64,000 nt of DNA from [Clostridium] celerecrescens 18A (GCF_002797975.1 NZ_PGET01000001.1:1922001-1986000), one strand, 5' to 3'; shown: positions 17,330 to 25,545, counted from the first letter of the stretch. A program made the numbers and translations. The notes: generated by a model not told the origin, from the letters alone.

Positions 17330-18664
17330 TTATTTCGCTGCATTGCAGGCAATCTGGATGGCATCCCATACCCCGGAAAAGGGAGGTGCATAAATGAGAT
17401 CCGTCATTCCAAGCTCTGCCGTTGTCATCCTGCAATGAATTGCCACAGCAAATACATCTGCCCGCAAAACAGCCCCCTTTTGTCCGCAGGTCTGTGCACC
17501 AAGCAGCCTTTTTGTACCTTTTTCATAGATCAGCTTTATGGTGATCGGCGTTGGATCCGGATAGTACGCCGGATGGTCATTGGCCTGGATAACCAAAGTC
17601 TTATAATCCTTAGTTAGTCGTATGGCATCTCCTTCTCCCATACCCGTACGTCCAAGCTCCAGCCCGCAAACCTTGATCGCCGCAGACCCAAGGGCACCGA
17701 TAAACGCTTCATGGCCCCCTGCTAAATTGGCGCCTGCGATTCTGCCGCATTTGTTCGCAACTGTTCCAAGAGCCAAAAAGCTGTCTTCCTCTAATACTTC
17801 GTTATAGACTAAAATACAGTCTCCCGCCGCATACACATCCGGAATAGAGGTTCTCATTTCCTGGTCCACAATGAGGCCACCGTTTTTCCCCATGGTGATT
17901 CCTGTGTTCTTCAGAAATTCCGTACAGGGACGGACACCCACGGCAACGATCACCAGATCCGCATCGTAGGTTCCCTTATCTGTTTTTACACCTTTTACAT
18001 AAAGACCGTCTCCATAAAACCCTTCCACCTTTTCTCCGGTGTTAAGAAGGACCCCTGACTTTACCAACTCCTCATGGGCCAGGGCAGCGATTTGCTCGTC
18101 AAAGGGCATAAGGATTCTGGGCGCTGCCTCAAGCATACGGACATTCTTTCCCAGATTCAAAAATGCTTCCGCACACTCCACTCCGATATATCCGCCTCCA
18201 ACGATGACGATGTTTTGGACTTCCGGCATTTTTGCATATTCCTTTAAAAAGATGCCGTCTTCCATGGACTTAAGAACATGGACTCCCATAAGCTCCTTGC
18301 CCGGAAAGGGAGGAACCACAGCCGATGCCCCAACAGCTATCATTAATTTATCATAAGAATCCGTAAATTCCTGACCGTTTTCAAGGTTCTTTACAAGGAC
18401 CTCTTTCCTTTCCACGTCAACGGATTGTACCTCGTGGCGGAGGAAGGTTTCTATGCCCATCTTAGTGAAGGTCTCCCGTGAACGGGCGATCATCTTGCGG
18501 TAATCATCGTTATAGTCCCCTACATAGTAGGGAAGTCCGCACGCTCCATAAGAGAGAAAGCCTCCCTTTTCATAGACCGTTACTTTCGCGTCCGGGTCGA
18601 CCCTGCGGATCTTGGAGGCGGCACTCATTCCTGCCGCTACTCCTCCAATTATAATAATCTTCAT
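17330..18664 (-). CDS. CoA-disulfide reductase / NADH oxidase-like flavoprotein
   Basis: 444 residues, pyridine-nucleotide-disulfide oxidoreductase of the Cdr/Nox type. The FAD site is GGVAAGMSAA at the N-terminus, the NAD site GGGYIGVECAEAF near residue 160, and the single redox Cys42 sits in SYGACGLPYY, the signature of CoA-disulfide reductases. Predicted to reduce CoA-S-S-CoA (or polysulfide/persulfide, or O2) with NAD(P)H. In a BMC operon with two CoA-dependent steps, keeping CoA reduced is a reasonable role. The ribosome site is GGGAGAA; it starts 21 bp after the upstream gene. Confidence 0.82.
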   Translation of the reverse strand: MKIIIIGGVAAGMSAASKIRRVDPDAKVTVYEKGGFLSYGACGLPYYVGDYNDDYRKMIARSRETFTKMGIETFLRHEVQSVDVERKEVLVKNLENGQEFTDSYDKLMIAVGASAVVPPFPGKELMGVHVLKSMEDGIFLKEYAKMPEVQNIVIVGGGYIGVECAEAFLNLGKNVRMLEAAPRILMPFDEQIAALAHEELVKSGVLLNTGEKVEGFYGDGLYVKGVKTDKGTYDADLVIVAVGVRPCTEFLKNTGITMGKNGGLIVDQEMRTSIPDVYAAGDCILVYNEVLEEDSFLALGTVANKCGRIAGANLAGGHEAFIGALGSAAIKVCGLELGRTGMGEGDAIRLTKDYKTLVIQANDHPAYYPDPTPITIKLIYEKGTKRLLGAQTCGQKGAVLRADVFAVAIHCRMTTAELGMTDLIYAPPFSGVWDAIQIACNAAK

Positions 18665-18685
18665 GTTTTCTCCCTGATTATATCG

Positions 18686-19810
18686 TTACCGTTCGGTCAT
18701 GCTATTTATCTTATGCCCGGCTTCCTTCATGGCTTCTTCTGCTGTCTTTTTTCCGGAAAATGCCTCAAAGATTTTCTCATAAAGGACTCCGTTTTTCTCC
18801 CCTGCCTTTGACAGATCGGGAAGGGGTCTTGCAAGTTCTATCATCTTCTGCTGTACCGGAAACCAGGGGCAGTCACCGGCCCCTTTCAGATAGCTTCCTC
18901 TTCTTACTGGAGCACCACTCTTTCTTCCCACCTTCTGATCCACCTCCGGTGACCGAAGGTACGAAAGAAATTCCTCTGCAGCTTCTTTTTTCCTGCAGCT
19001 TGAACAGATTCCAAAGGACCAGGTCACGTTCCATGCCGTGGAAAAAGTGGAAAATCCCAGATCCTCTGGTTCCAGACAGCCTTCCTTAAACACTTCACCC
19101 ATCTGACCGCTCCAGGTAACTGCCATAGCTGCTCTTTTTTGGCGGATAGCCTCTGCAATTTCCCCATTGCCGAATCTATCCGTACCGCCAACTGCACAGG
19201 ATCTCAGTTCCGCATAGGATTTCAGACCCTTTACCGCATCTTCCTTTCCGCAGGCCGCAGATCCATCGGGATCATAAGCATCTCCTCCGTACATGCGCAG
19301 GAAGGGAAGGGCATCGGTAAATATCTCAGACTTATCAGCCTTCATGGCTACTGCCCGTTCCCCGCAGGCCGCCTTGTAAGCTTTTGCCGTTTCTATGTAT
19401 TCCTGGGGAGTGATGACGCTTCCAAGTTCCTTCCCCAGTACCTGTTCAAGCAGGCTTTTACGGTAGACGATCATATGTCCGTCGCAGAAAGAGGGAGATA
19501 AATACGTCTTTCCCTTATACTTCATTTCTTCTGCAATGACCGGAAGGATATCTTCTTCCTCAAGCGCAAGTTCCGAAAGGTATCCGTTTTCTACAAAATC
19601 ACGAAGCCATAAATGGCCTGCAACCATGACAATGTCATAATCTGCTTCTCCGGCAAATGCTTTCATCATCATCGGATAGTAATCCGCCCAGGGCACGATA
19701 TGAAAATCAACGTTTCCACCATATCCGTCTATAATCCCCAGTTCTTTATCCAGATAGCCTTCCACCGCCGGATCTGCCACTGCCAAAATCTTAAGCGTTT
19801 CCTGTTCCAT
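18686..19810 (-). CDS. Leaderless extracellular-solute-binding-protein-like protein in BMC operon
   Basis: 374 residues from the ATG at 19810 (AGGAGAGG 8 bp upstream; a GTG two codons earlier is possible). The whole sequence looks like a family 1 sugar-binding protein (PYDIVMVAGHLW-like start domain, WSGQMGEVF and WNVTWSFGIC in the second lobe), but it starts directly with the first beta strand (TLKILAVAD) and has no signal peptide or lipobox. It lies inside the BMC operon, between the EutN vertex gene and the CoA-disulfide reductase gene, far from any permease. It should be cytosolic; it may bind or chaperone substrate or intermediate, or act as a sensor. Role unknown. Confidence 0.7.
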   Translation of the reverse strand: MEQETLKILAVADPAVEGYLDKELGIIDGYGGNVDFHIVPWADYYPMMMKAFAGEADYDIVMVAGHLWLRDFVENGYLSELALEEEDILPVIAEEMKYKGKTYLSPSFCDGHMIVYRKSLLEQVLGKELGSVITPQEYIETAKAYKAACGERAVAMKADKSEIFTDALPFLRMYGGDAYDPDGSAACGKEDAVKGLKSYAELRSCAVGGTDRFGNGEIAEAIRQKRAAMAVTWSGQMGEVFKEGCLEPEDLGFSTFSTAWNVTWSFGICSSCRKKEAAEEFLSYLRSPEVDQKVGRKSGAPVRRGSYLKGAGDCPWFPVQQKMIELARPLPDLSKAGEKNGVLYEKIFEAFSGKKTAEEAMKEAGHKINSMTER

Positions 19811-19839
19811 AAGCACTACCTCTCCTATTACGTTAAGCC

Positions 19840-20100
19840 TTACCTTCCCGGCTGCGGCGGCGCATCTACGATGCCAACGATATAGGCATCAACAGGTGCC
19901 GAACGGTCCAGCGCATACTGAGTCGTATTGTCAGTGGTTACTAATACCAGTTCCCCAATCCCAGCACCAATGGTATCGGCCGCTACAAAAGTATCCTTAT
20001 GATCTCCATAATATGGTTCTACCAAAAGAAGCTTGAACCCAACCAGGTTCCTGCATTTTCTAGTGGAAACCACAGTTCCCATTATTGTTCCTAATATCAC
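19840..20100 (-). CDS. eutN: BMC pentameric vertex protein (EutN/CcmL family)
   Basis: 86 residues, the usual length of EutN/CcmL. The start MILGTIMGTVVST and the segment DTIGAGIGELVLVTT are family hallmarks. Pentamers cap the twelve vertices of the icosahedral shell. The start is GTG, overlapping the pduL stop as GTGA. It is the only vertex gene in the locus. Confidence 0.93.
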   Translation of the reverse strand: MILGTIMGTVVSTRKCRNLVGFKLLLVEPYYGDHKDTFVAADTIGAGIGELVLVTTDNTTQYALDRSAPVDAYIVGIVDAPPQPGR

Positions 20101-20753
20101 CTGGCCTCTTCCTTTCTAATGGTTACCCATTGTCCCTGCTTTAACTGGAACGCATTGGCATCGTCAGTATCCACATGGAAATCCAGCCTGCTGTCACGGG
20201 TAACACGAATAAGTACATGGCCGAGCACGCCGCCCTTTGGCCCATCTACTGAAACACTTACCCGGTCCTGATCCGATACCCCAAACCACCGGGCGTCTTC
20301 CGGCGTCATATGAATATGACGGTCCACAATGATGACGCCCTCTGTCAGAAGGATTTCTCCCTTTGGCCCCTTAAGCATTACCCCGGGAGTTCCCTTTAGA
20401 TCTCCCGATGATCTTACCTGTGGCTGTATTCCAAGGATTCTGCAGTCACCGGAGGCCATTTCCACCTGGCTTTGTTTTCTCTCCGGTCCCAGAATCCGTA
20501 CCTTAGGAAGCGTTCCTGCCGGACCGGAGACAGCAACCTGTTCCTCACAGGCAAACTGTCCCGGCTGGCTTAATGCTTTCATGGGAGTCAGCCGGTATCC
20601 GGCTCCAAAAAGCGCTTCTACATGTTCCTTTGACAGATGCACATGCCTTGCCGAGATTCCTACGGGAACCTGGTAAGGCTGTGTGCTAAGCCTCTTCCAG
20701 TTATCCAGGACCAGTGAGGTTACCTTCTGAATCAGTTCTTCCCTGTTTTCCAT
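20097..20753 (-). CDS. pduL: Phosphotransacylase PduL
   Basis: 218 residues. The BMC-type phosphate acyltransferase, unrelated to Pta. Zn-binding His motifs are visible as GISARHVHLSKEHV (first domain) and VDRHIHMTPEDA (second domain). Converts acyl-CoA plus phosphate to acyl-phosphate and CoA inside the shell, recycling the CoA used by the aldehyde dehydrogenase. The N-terminal 25 residues (ELIQKVTSLVLDNW) form an amphipathic helix suited to be an encapsulation peptide. GGAGG lies 9 bp before the ATG. Confidence 0.93.
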   Translation of the reverse strand: MENREELIQKVTSLVLDNWKRLSTQPYQVPVGISARHVHLSKEHVEALFGAGYRLTPMKALSQPGQFACEEQVAVSGPAGTLPKVRILGPERKQSQVEMASGDCRILGIQPQVRSSGDLKGTPGVMLKGPKGEILLTEGVIIVDRHIHMTPEDARWFGVSDQDRVSVSVDGPKGGVLGHVLIRVTRDSRLDFHVDTDDANAFQLKQGQWVTIRKEEAR

Positions 20754-20789
20754 TGTAAGCCTCCGCCTTTAAACATTTTCCTGTTCTTT

Positions 20790-21089
20790 TTATTTAAGGA
20801 ATGGAAGGATTCCGCCTATGGAATTATGCGGTCTCGGGATTACATGAACTGCTACTACCTCTCCCACTCTGGATGCCGCTTCCTCTCCTGCTTCCACTGC
20901 CGCCTTGACAGCTCCTACGTCTCCCTGAACCATAACCGACACCAGGCCGGAGCCAATTTTCTCAGTTCCCACCATTTCTACGTCCGCAGCTTTTAACATG
21001 GCATCTGCTGCCTCGATCGATGCGGTAAGGCCTCTTGTCTCAATCATTCCCAGTGCTAACATTCCCTTTTTTACTGCTGTCTCTGCCAT
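20790..21089 (-). CDS. BMC-H shell protein A1 (PduA/EutM-like)
   Basis: 99 residues, a single canonical BMC domain with the [18 protein letters not shown] opening and the pore loop KIGSG. Hexamers tile the shell facets and the small pore admits polar metabolites. It is nearly the same protein as the one at 21471-21749 apart from a 9-residue N-terminal extension and scattered changes, so the two arose by duplication. GGAGG precedes the ATG; the upstream BMC gene ends immediately before it. Confidence 0.95.
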   Translation of the reverse strand: MAETAVKKGMLALGMIETRGLTASIEAADAMLKAADVEMVGTEKIGSGLVSVMVQGDVGAVKAAVEAGEEAASRVGEVVAVHVIPRPHNSIGGILPFLK

Positions 21090-21449
21090 TTACTTATCCT
21101 CCTTAAGTTTGTGTTCTTCTTCCTCTGGTTTTACAGGATTCTTTTCGTTTTCATGCCTGTCTATCATATTTAAAAGCTTCAATACCTCCGGATGAGGGTT
21201 TTCGATGGACACGGATACTTTTACATTGTCATCTCCCACGATCCGCCCTGCCTCTCTGGCCGCCTCCACTGCGGCACGAACCGCCGAGGTCTCACCCGCT
21301 AATACTGTGTGGCACATCCTTCCTCCCAGCTTCTTGTGGCAGCTTACGATTTCCACTTCAGCCGCCTTTAAGGCCTGGTCTACCACCACTACGGTATTGG
21401 CATAATAATTGATTTCTAAAACCCCTATGGCGTTTCGGTTTGTTTTCAT
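21090..21449 (-). CDS. BMC-domain shell protein with Cys-flanked pore loop
   Basis: 119 residues from the ATG at 21449 (AAAGGTGG 5 bp upstream). One BMC domain (about residues 6-85), diverged from the PduA-like pair: AIGVLEINYYANTVVVVDQA, with the pore segment SCHKKLGGRMCHTV carrying two Cys around the pore loop. The C-terminal 30 residues (HENEKNPVKPEEEEHKLKED) are a charged extension like those of PduK/EutK-type proteins. Cys at a BMC pore can carry metal or an Fe-S cluster in some shell proteins (PduT type); whether it does here is open. Confidence 0.88.
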   Translation of the reverse strand: MKTNRNAIGVLEINYYANTVVVVDQALKAAEVEIVSCHKKLGGRMCHTVLAGETSAVRAAVEAAREAGRIVGDDNVKVSVSIENPHPEVLKLLNMIDRHENEKNPVKPEEEEHKLKEDK

Positions 21450-21470
21450 GACGCCCACCTTTGCTGAAGA

Positions 21471-21749
21471 CTATTTGATCCTTGGTAAAATTTTGTCAAT
21501 ATCCTGATGCGGCCTTGGAATCACATGAACTGCTACCAGTTCTCCGACTCTGGAAGCTGCCGCCTCTCCTGCCTCGGTGGCCGCCTTTACCGCGCCTACC
21601 TCTCCGGTTACAATGACGGTTACCAGACCGGAGCCGATTTTCTCGGTCCCTACAAGCTCAACGTCTGCCGCCTTTAACATTGCATCTGCTGCTTCGATGG
21701 ATGCCGTCAAACCCCTTGTTTCAACTAACCCAATTGATGTGGATGCCAT
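21471..21749 (-). CDS. BMC-H shell protein A2 (PduA/EutM-like)
   Basis: 92 residues, a single BMC domain: [20 protein letters not shown], pore loop KIGSG, C-terminal [15 protein letters not shown]. Probably a major facet protein. Near-duplicate of the 20790-21089 product, separated from it by the Cys-bearing BMC gene. An AGGAGG site precedes the ATG. Confidence 0.95.
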   Translation of the reverse strand: MASTSIGLVETRGLTASIEAADAMLKAADVELVGTEKIGSGLVTVIVTGEVGAVKAATEAGEAAASRVGELVAVHVIPRPHQDIDKILPRIK

Positions 21750-21755
21750 ATCCTG

Positions 21756-22094
21756 CTACCTCCTGAAATTTATAATGTTTTCTTCCTCGAATGATACCTT
21801 TGTTATATGAGACAACGCTTTTGTTCCCTCATATGGTTTTTCGATCATCTCTACCAAAACCTCTTCCGGACTGTTAAATTTAAGAGCCGCTCTTTTTGCT
21901 GCCTCACAGGCCTCTTTCACATCATCGATTCCGCCTTCAAATTTCACCTGGACCGTAAGGGGAATGAATGCGGTCGCATCCTTTGGATTGATGGTGTCGA
22001 TCCCAATGATCCTCACATTTGCTGCCTTACAGGCCTTATCCATAGCATAAAGAACTGCGCCATATCCTGCACATTCCAAAAAGCCGATTGCCAT
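21756..22094 (-). CDS. BMC-domain shell protein, divergent
   Basis: 112 residues from the ATG at 22094, where GAGGGGAAGG stands upstream; the longer frame to 22175 would run into the aldehyde dehydrogenase gene. One BMC domain beginning MAIGFLECAGYGAVLYAMD, with a different pore region (TINPKDATAFIPLTVQ) and a C-terminal tail of about 25 residues. It is the first shell gene of the operon. A minor facet protein with distinct pore chemistry is likely. Confidence 0.88.
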   Translation of the reverse strand: MAIGFLECAGYGAVLYAMDKACKAANVRIIGIDTINPKDATAFIPLTVQVKFEGGIDDVKEACEAAKRAALKFNSPEEVLVEMIEKPYEGTKALSHITKVSFEEENIINFRR

Positions 22095-22110
22095 ATGTAC
22101 CTTCCCCTCT

Positions 22111-23532
22111 CTAGATGATCCGCAGGCCTCCTTCTGCCAGCATGCACCTACGTCTTCTGGTAAAGCTTCTTGCACAGGTAAGACCCTCTCCGGTAGGACC
22201 TGCGATCGTCATGGTCGTATGGCCCTCTCCGCCGATTCCTACCCCTTTTAAGGTTGAGCCGTTCTTCGTAAAAATGGTTGTCTCAATAATTTTTCCGAAT
22301 TTGGTCATATTCTCAACGTTTCTGGAAAACATGGATGCCGTATGCCGGTTGCCTGACTCTGCCGCTACCGCGCACTCCACACATTCTTCAAAAGTCTTTA
22401 AGCGTACGATGGGTAGTATGGGCATCAGCTGCTCTACCATTACAAAGGGATGGCTTCTGTCTGTCTCGCAGATCAGAAGCCGGACATCCTTGTGCCCGGA
22501 AACGCCTATGGCTTCTAAAAACAGGGCCGCATCCTTTCCAACCCATTTTTTATTCACTTCATAGCTACCGTCTTTTTCTATCATGGCAAACTTAAGGATT
22601 TCATTTAACTCCATGGAATTAAGCAGGTATGCACCTTCCTTTTCCATCTTATTCACCAGCACATCCGCAACACGTTCCATGACGAAGACTTCCTTTTCCG
22701 CCAGACACAGAATGTTGTTATCAAAGGAAGCTCCACGGTAAATCTCTTTTGCCGCAAGATCTATATCCGCCGTATCGTCTACAATGACCGGCGGATTTCC
22801 CGCACCTGCTCCGATGGTCTTCTTTCCGGAGCGAAGCAGGGCATTAACCATAGGCATTCCTCCTGTACCAACCATAAGGCGGATTCTGGGATCAGCCGTC
22901 ATTTTGCCCACGGCCTCCATGTTAGGTTCTTTCTGCATGGTGATTAAATTTTCCGGACCTCCGTTTTCCACAATGGCCTGATGAAGAAGCTTCAGGCAGT
23001 GGGCGCAGCATCTCTTGGCTCCCGGATGGACATTAAACACTACGGAATTTCCTCCGGCTATCATACTGATGGTATTATTGATCATGGTTTCGGTAGGATT
23101 GGTGGACGGCGTAATGGCTCCGATTACCCCAAAAGGAGCACATTCCTCTATCATCAGTCCTTCATCTCCTGAAATGGCATCCGTAGTCAGACATTCCACG
23201 CCAGGTGTTTTTTCAATAACAGCCATATGCTTCAGGATCTTATCCTCAAAGCGCCCCATGCCGGTTTCTTCCCAAACCATCTTTGCCAGGGTTTTTGCAT
23301 GGCTTTTTGCGGTCATTCGTATGGCTTCAATGATTCTCCGTCTGTCTTCTATCCTGTAATGCTCTACCCATTCACGCTGGGCCGTGTGGGCCGCTGCAAT
23401 GGCATCCTCTACCCGTTCAAATACCCCATTTTCACTTTGAGAGGGAAAATAAGATGGCTTTACGCCTCTGCTCTCTATGCCTGCAAGCACTTCCTTTACA
23501 ATCAGTTCTATCTCTTTTGCCCCAATTTCCAT
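22111..23532 (-). CDS. pduP: CoA-acylating aldehyde dehydrogenase (PduP/EutE-like)
   Basis: 473 residues. Catalytic Cys276 in SFDNNILCLAEKE, the nucleotide site GTGGMPMVNALL, and the substrate-loop motif TPSTNPTETM. Oxidises an aldehyde with NAD+ and CoA to acyl-CoA. The N-terminal helix (KEIELIVKEVLAGIES), separated from the enzyme body by a flexible linker, is a typical encapsulation peptide, so it should reside inside the shell. In the proposed pathway it takes the aldehyde released by the aldolase encoded 9 bp upstream. AGGAGG precedes the ATG. The precise aldehyde (acetaldehyde or a 2-substituted one) is inferred. Confidence 0.93.
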   Translation of the reverse strand: MEIGAKEIELIVKEVLAGIESRGVKPSYFPSQSENGVFERVEDAIAAAHTAQREWVEHYRIEDRRRIIEAIRMTAKSHAKTLAKMVWEETGMGRFEDKILKHMAVIEKTPGVECLTTDAISGDEGLMIEECAPFGVIGAITPSTNPTETMINNTISMIAGGNSVVFNVHPGAKRCCAHCLKLLHQAIVENGGPENLITMQKEPNMEAVGKMTADPRIRLMVGTGGMPMVNALLRSGKKTIGAGAGNPPVIVDDTADIDLAAKEIYRGASFDNNILCLAEKEVFVMERVADVLVNKMEKEGAYLLNSMELNEILKFAMIEKDGSYEVNKKWVGKDAALFLEAIGVSGHKDVRLLICETDRSHPFVMVEQLMPILPIVRLKTFEECVECAVAAESGNRHTASMFSRNVENMTKFGKIIETTIFTKNGSTLKGVGIGGEGHTTMTIAGPTGEGLTCARSFTRRRRCMLAEGGLRII

Positions 23533-23541
23533 GATTGCCTC

Positions 23542-24495
23542 CTAGTTTAGCTGCTCTATCACTCTTCTCACTACTTCGGCTATAATTTCCTTCTTTGCCT
23601 TACCTAAAGCTTCCGCCTCCACAGGCTTCTGTTCCTCTATGGTCAAGGTCTTCTGTGTCACGCCGGTACAGCCGCAGCTGGAGACCGGCAGGTTTTCTCC
23701 CGGCCTTACAATGGATGTTACCCCTTTTAGTACCGTCCCTGTCTGCTCTGCCGGACGGACATCTGCTGCCGTAATCACATCCTTCATATTCGTCACTTCT
23801 ACGGAACAAGGCGGAATCCCGCCAGCCGTGATGCCAAGCTTATGCCGGATATCCAGCAGCTTATCTACCTGATCGCAGGAAAGCAGATTCTGGCGTCCGA
23901 TGATATTGCCTGTATACATCAATATGGTCGCGTAATATTCAATGGATTCCAGCCTGTAAAACGCCTGGTGAATATCTTTTCCCCAGGTCAGCGCTCCGTG
24001 GTTTGCAAGAAGCACGCCATTGTGAGATTTCACAAAGGGCGCAATGGAATCAGGAACTTCCTCTGTACCCGGTGTGGCGTATTTTGCAACCGGGATAGAC
24101 CCAAGCCCCAGAACCGCTTCCGTAAGGACTGCGGCATCCAGACTGATCCCGGCAATGGCAAAGCTGGTCGCCACCAAAGGATGGGCGTGGGTAACTGCCT
24201 GCACATCTGGATTTTCCTTATAAACCCTTAAATGCATCTTTACTTCTGAGGAGGGCTTCCATCTTCCCATCAGCACTTTTCCGTTCAAATCCATCTTCAC
24301 CAGCATATCCTGTGTCATAAATCCCTTTGATACCCCGGTCGGAGTCGTCCAGATGGTGTTGGGTCCTACCTTACAGCTGATGTTTCCATCATTCGAGGCT
24401 ACAAAGCCCTTTTCGTACATACGTCTGCCGATATCCAAAATTGCCTTTTTGGCCTCAAAATCAGACATGTACTTTACGCCTTGAACTGTCATCAT
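23542..24495 (-). CDS. BMC-associated class II aldolase with C-terminal encapsulation peptide
   Basis: 317 residues from the ATG at 24495 (TTTGGAGG upstream; the frame opens at 24516). The fuculose/ribulose-1-phosphate aldolase core (about residues 8-225) has the Zn ligands HAHP (His103, His105) and NHG (His166) and the phosphate site NDGNIS / TPTGVSKG. A linker with PVSSCGCTG leads to a C-terminal amphipathic helix (KKEIIAEVVRRVIEQLN), a typical encapsulation peptide absent from ordinary aldolases. It splits a ketose-1-phosphate into DHAP and an aldehyde. Given MtnK and MtnA homologues in the same regulon, the likely substrate is a 5-deoxy- or 5-methylthio-ribulose-1-phosphate; fuculose- or rhamnulose-1-phosphate is the alternative. 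Confidence 0.9.
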   Translation of the reverse strand: MMTVQGVKYMSDFEAKKAILDIGRRMYEKGFVASNDGNISCKVGPNTIWTTPTGVSKGFMTQDMLVKMDLNGKVLMGRWKPSSEVKMHLRVYKENPDVQAVTHAHPLVATSFAIAGISLDAAVLTEAVLGLGSIPVAKYATPGTEEVPDSIAPFVKSHNGVLLANHGALTWGKDIHQAFYRLESIEYYATILMYTGNIIGRQNLLSCDQVDKLLDIRHKLGITAGGIPPCSVEVTNMKDVITAADVRPAEQTGTVLKGVTSIVRPGENLPVSSCGCTGVTQKTLTIEEQKPVEAEALGKAKKEIIAEVVRRVIEQLN

Positions 24496-24562
24496 ATCTT
24501 TACCTCCAAAGTCCAAACAACTACATGTTTTCCCTGTCCGAACTTTCCTCTTTTATACTGTA

Positions 24563-24591
24563 TTTTTACCATTTTTATGTCTGTTTGTCAA
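24563..24591 (-). promoter_or_regulatory. Promoter of the BMC operon
   Basis: TTGACA (24586-24591) on the minus strand with a weak -10 TAAAAA (24563-24568) at 17 bp. The tandem TGTTTTAT repeats begin directly upstream of the -35. Confidence 0.5.
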
Positions 24592-24631
24592 TGTTTTATG
24601 TTGTTTTATTTCTGTTTTTACTGTTTTATTT
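24592..24631. promoter_or_regulatory. Tandem 10-bp operator repeats, BMC operon / deoR
   Basis: The plus strand reads TGTTTTATGT, TGTTTTATTT, CTGTTTTTAC, TGTTTTATTT at exact 10-bp steps, preceded by a weaker TGTTTGTCAA unit at 24582. The 18-mer at 24592-24609 and the 15-mer TTTTATACTGTATTT at 24551-24565 both recur identically in front of the importer operon (31928-31945 and 31908-31922). Best reading: binding sites of the adjacent DeoR-family regulator. Confidence 0.65.
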
Positions 24632-24650
24632 TTATTTCAACTATTTCTTC

Positions 24651-24679
24651 TTTACATTTAAGCAAAAAAATTATACAAT
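24651..24679 (+). promoter_or_regulatory. deoR promoter
   Basis: TTTACA (24651-24656) and TACAAT (24674-24679), 17-bp spacer, plus strand; about 87 bp before the chosen start codon. Confidence 0.6.
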
Positions 24680-24765
24680 ATACTTATATACCACATGATT
24701 TTTATGGTTTTGTATTGCATTTTATTTTAATTATCATTTATTGTCATAAAGAAAGGAATATGCCT

Positions 24766-25533
24766 ATGTTAGCAGTAACAAGGAAAGCCAAGATCAAAGA
24801 TATTATTTTAGAAAAGAAAAGCGTTACGGTGACCGAACTTTCCAAGATTTTCTCCGTGACCGAAGAAACCATCCGGCGGGATTTAAAGCAATTGGAGGAT
24901 GACGGGTTCCTGACCAGAACATACGGCGGTGCATTCATACAAGATGGGGTTGAGAATAACGTAGAATTAACGATCCGGGAAACCGCATATATGGAAAGCA
25001 AGCAGGCTATTGCAAAAAAATGCCTGTCCGTGATCCACAACGGCGACTCCATTTTCTTAGATGCCTCTACCACATCCCTGCAGCTGGCAAAAGCTCTCCA
25101 GGGGATGCGCCTTACCGTGGTAACTAACTCCCTGCTGATCATCAATGAACTTTATGACAAAGAAGATATCCGCCTCATTTCCATCGGAGGTTCCTATACC
25201 CCCCGGGACAAAGCCTTTGTAGGAAATACAGCAATCCGGAACCTAGAATCTTTTTACTTAGACAAGACCTTCATGTCCTGCAGAAGCGTTTCCATAGAAC
25301 ATGGAATCACCGATTCCAACGAAGCCATTGCCGCCATACGCCAGACACTGATGACCCGGAGCAATCATGTGTATCTGATCGCCGACCACTCCAAGTTCGA
25401 TAAAACCTCCTTCATCCGGATATCCGGTTTTGAAACCATCAAAGGACTGGTCACCGACAAGCAGATGAACGAACAATGGAGAGAATATCTTTTAAAAAAC
25501 AACGTAGAGCTTCTTGAAGCCGCGGAAGCATAA
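24766..25533 (+). CDS. DeoR-family sugar-catabolism regulator
   Basis: 255 residues from the ATG at 24766 (GAAAGGA 8 bp upstream); a frame open from 24481 runs through the promoter region and is not used. The N-terminal winged helix (VTVTELSKIFSVTEETIRRDLKQLE) is the DeoR DNA-binding domain; the C-terminal sensor domain (about 75-235) has the sugar-phosphate isomerase-like fold with DASTTSLQLAK and SIGGSYTPRDKAFVG. Such regulators respond to a sugar phosphate. It is divergent from the BMC operon and followed by a terminator shared with the importer/mtn operon; repeats in both operon promoters suggest it controls both. Confidence 0.9.
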   Translation: MLAVTRKAKIKDIILEKKSVTVTELSKIFSVTEETIRRDLKQLEDDGFLTRTYGGAFIQDGVENNVELTIRETAYMESKQAIAKKCLSVIHNGDSIFLDASTTSLQLAKALQGMRLTVVTNSLLIINELYDKEDIRLISIGGSYTPRDKAFVGNTAIRNLESFYLDKTFMSCRSVSIEHGITDSNEAIAAIRQTLMTRSNHVYLIADHSKFDKTSFIRISGFETIKGLVTDKQMNEQWREYLLKNNVELLEAAEA

Positions 25534-25545
25534 TCTGATTTTGGC

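Noticed and set aside
12821..24495. BMC as a propanediol, ethanolamine or choline type
   Set aside because: No diol dehydratase, ethanolamine lyase or glycyl radical enzyme and activase genes are present in or next to the operon.
23542..24495. Aldolase as part of a fucose/rhamnose BMC
   Set aside because: Possible for the aldolase alone, but the co-regulated kinase and isomerase are MtnK/MtnA-like, not FucK/FucI or RhaB/RhaA; kept as the alternative only.
24541..24660. T-rich repeats as simple low-complexity DNA
   Set aside because: Exact 10-bp phasing and identical 18-mer and 15-mer at the second operon argue against chance.
24481..24765. 95-codon N-terminal extension of the DeoR gene
   Set aside because: It crosses both promoters and the operator repeats, encodes low-complexity Phe/Tyr/Ile-rich sequence, and a good ribosome site precedes 24766.
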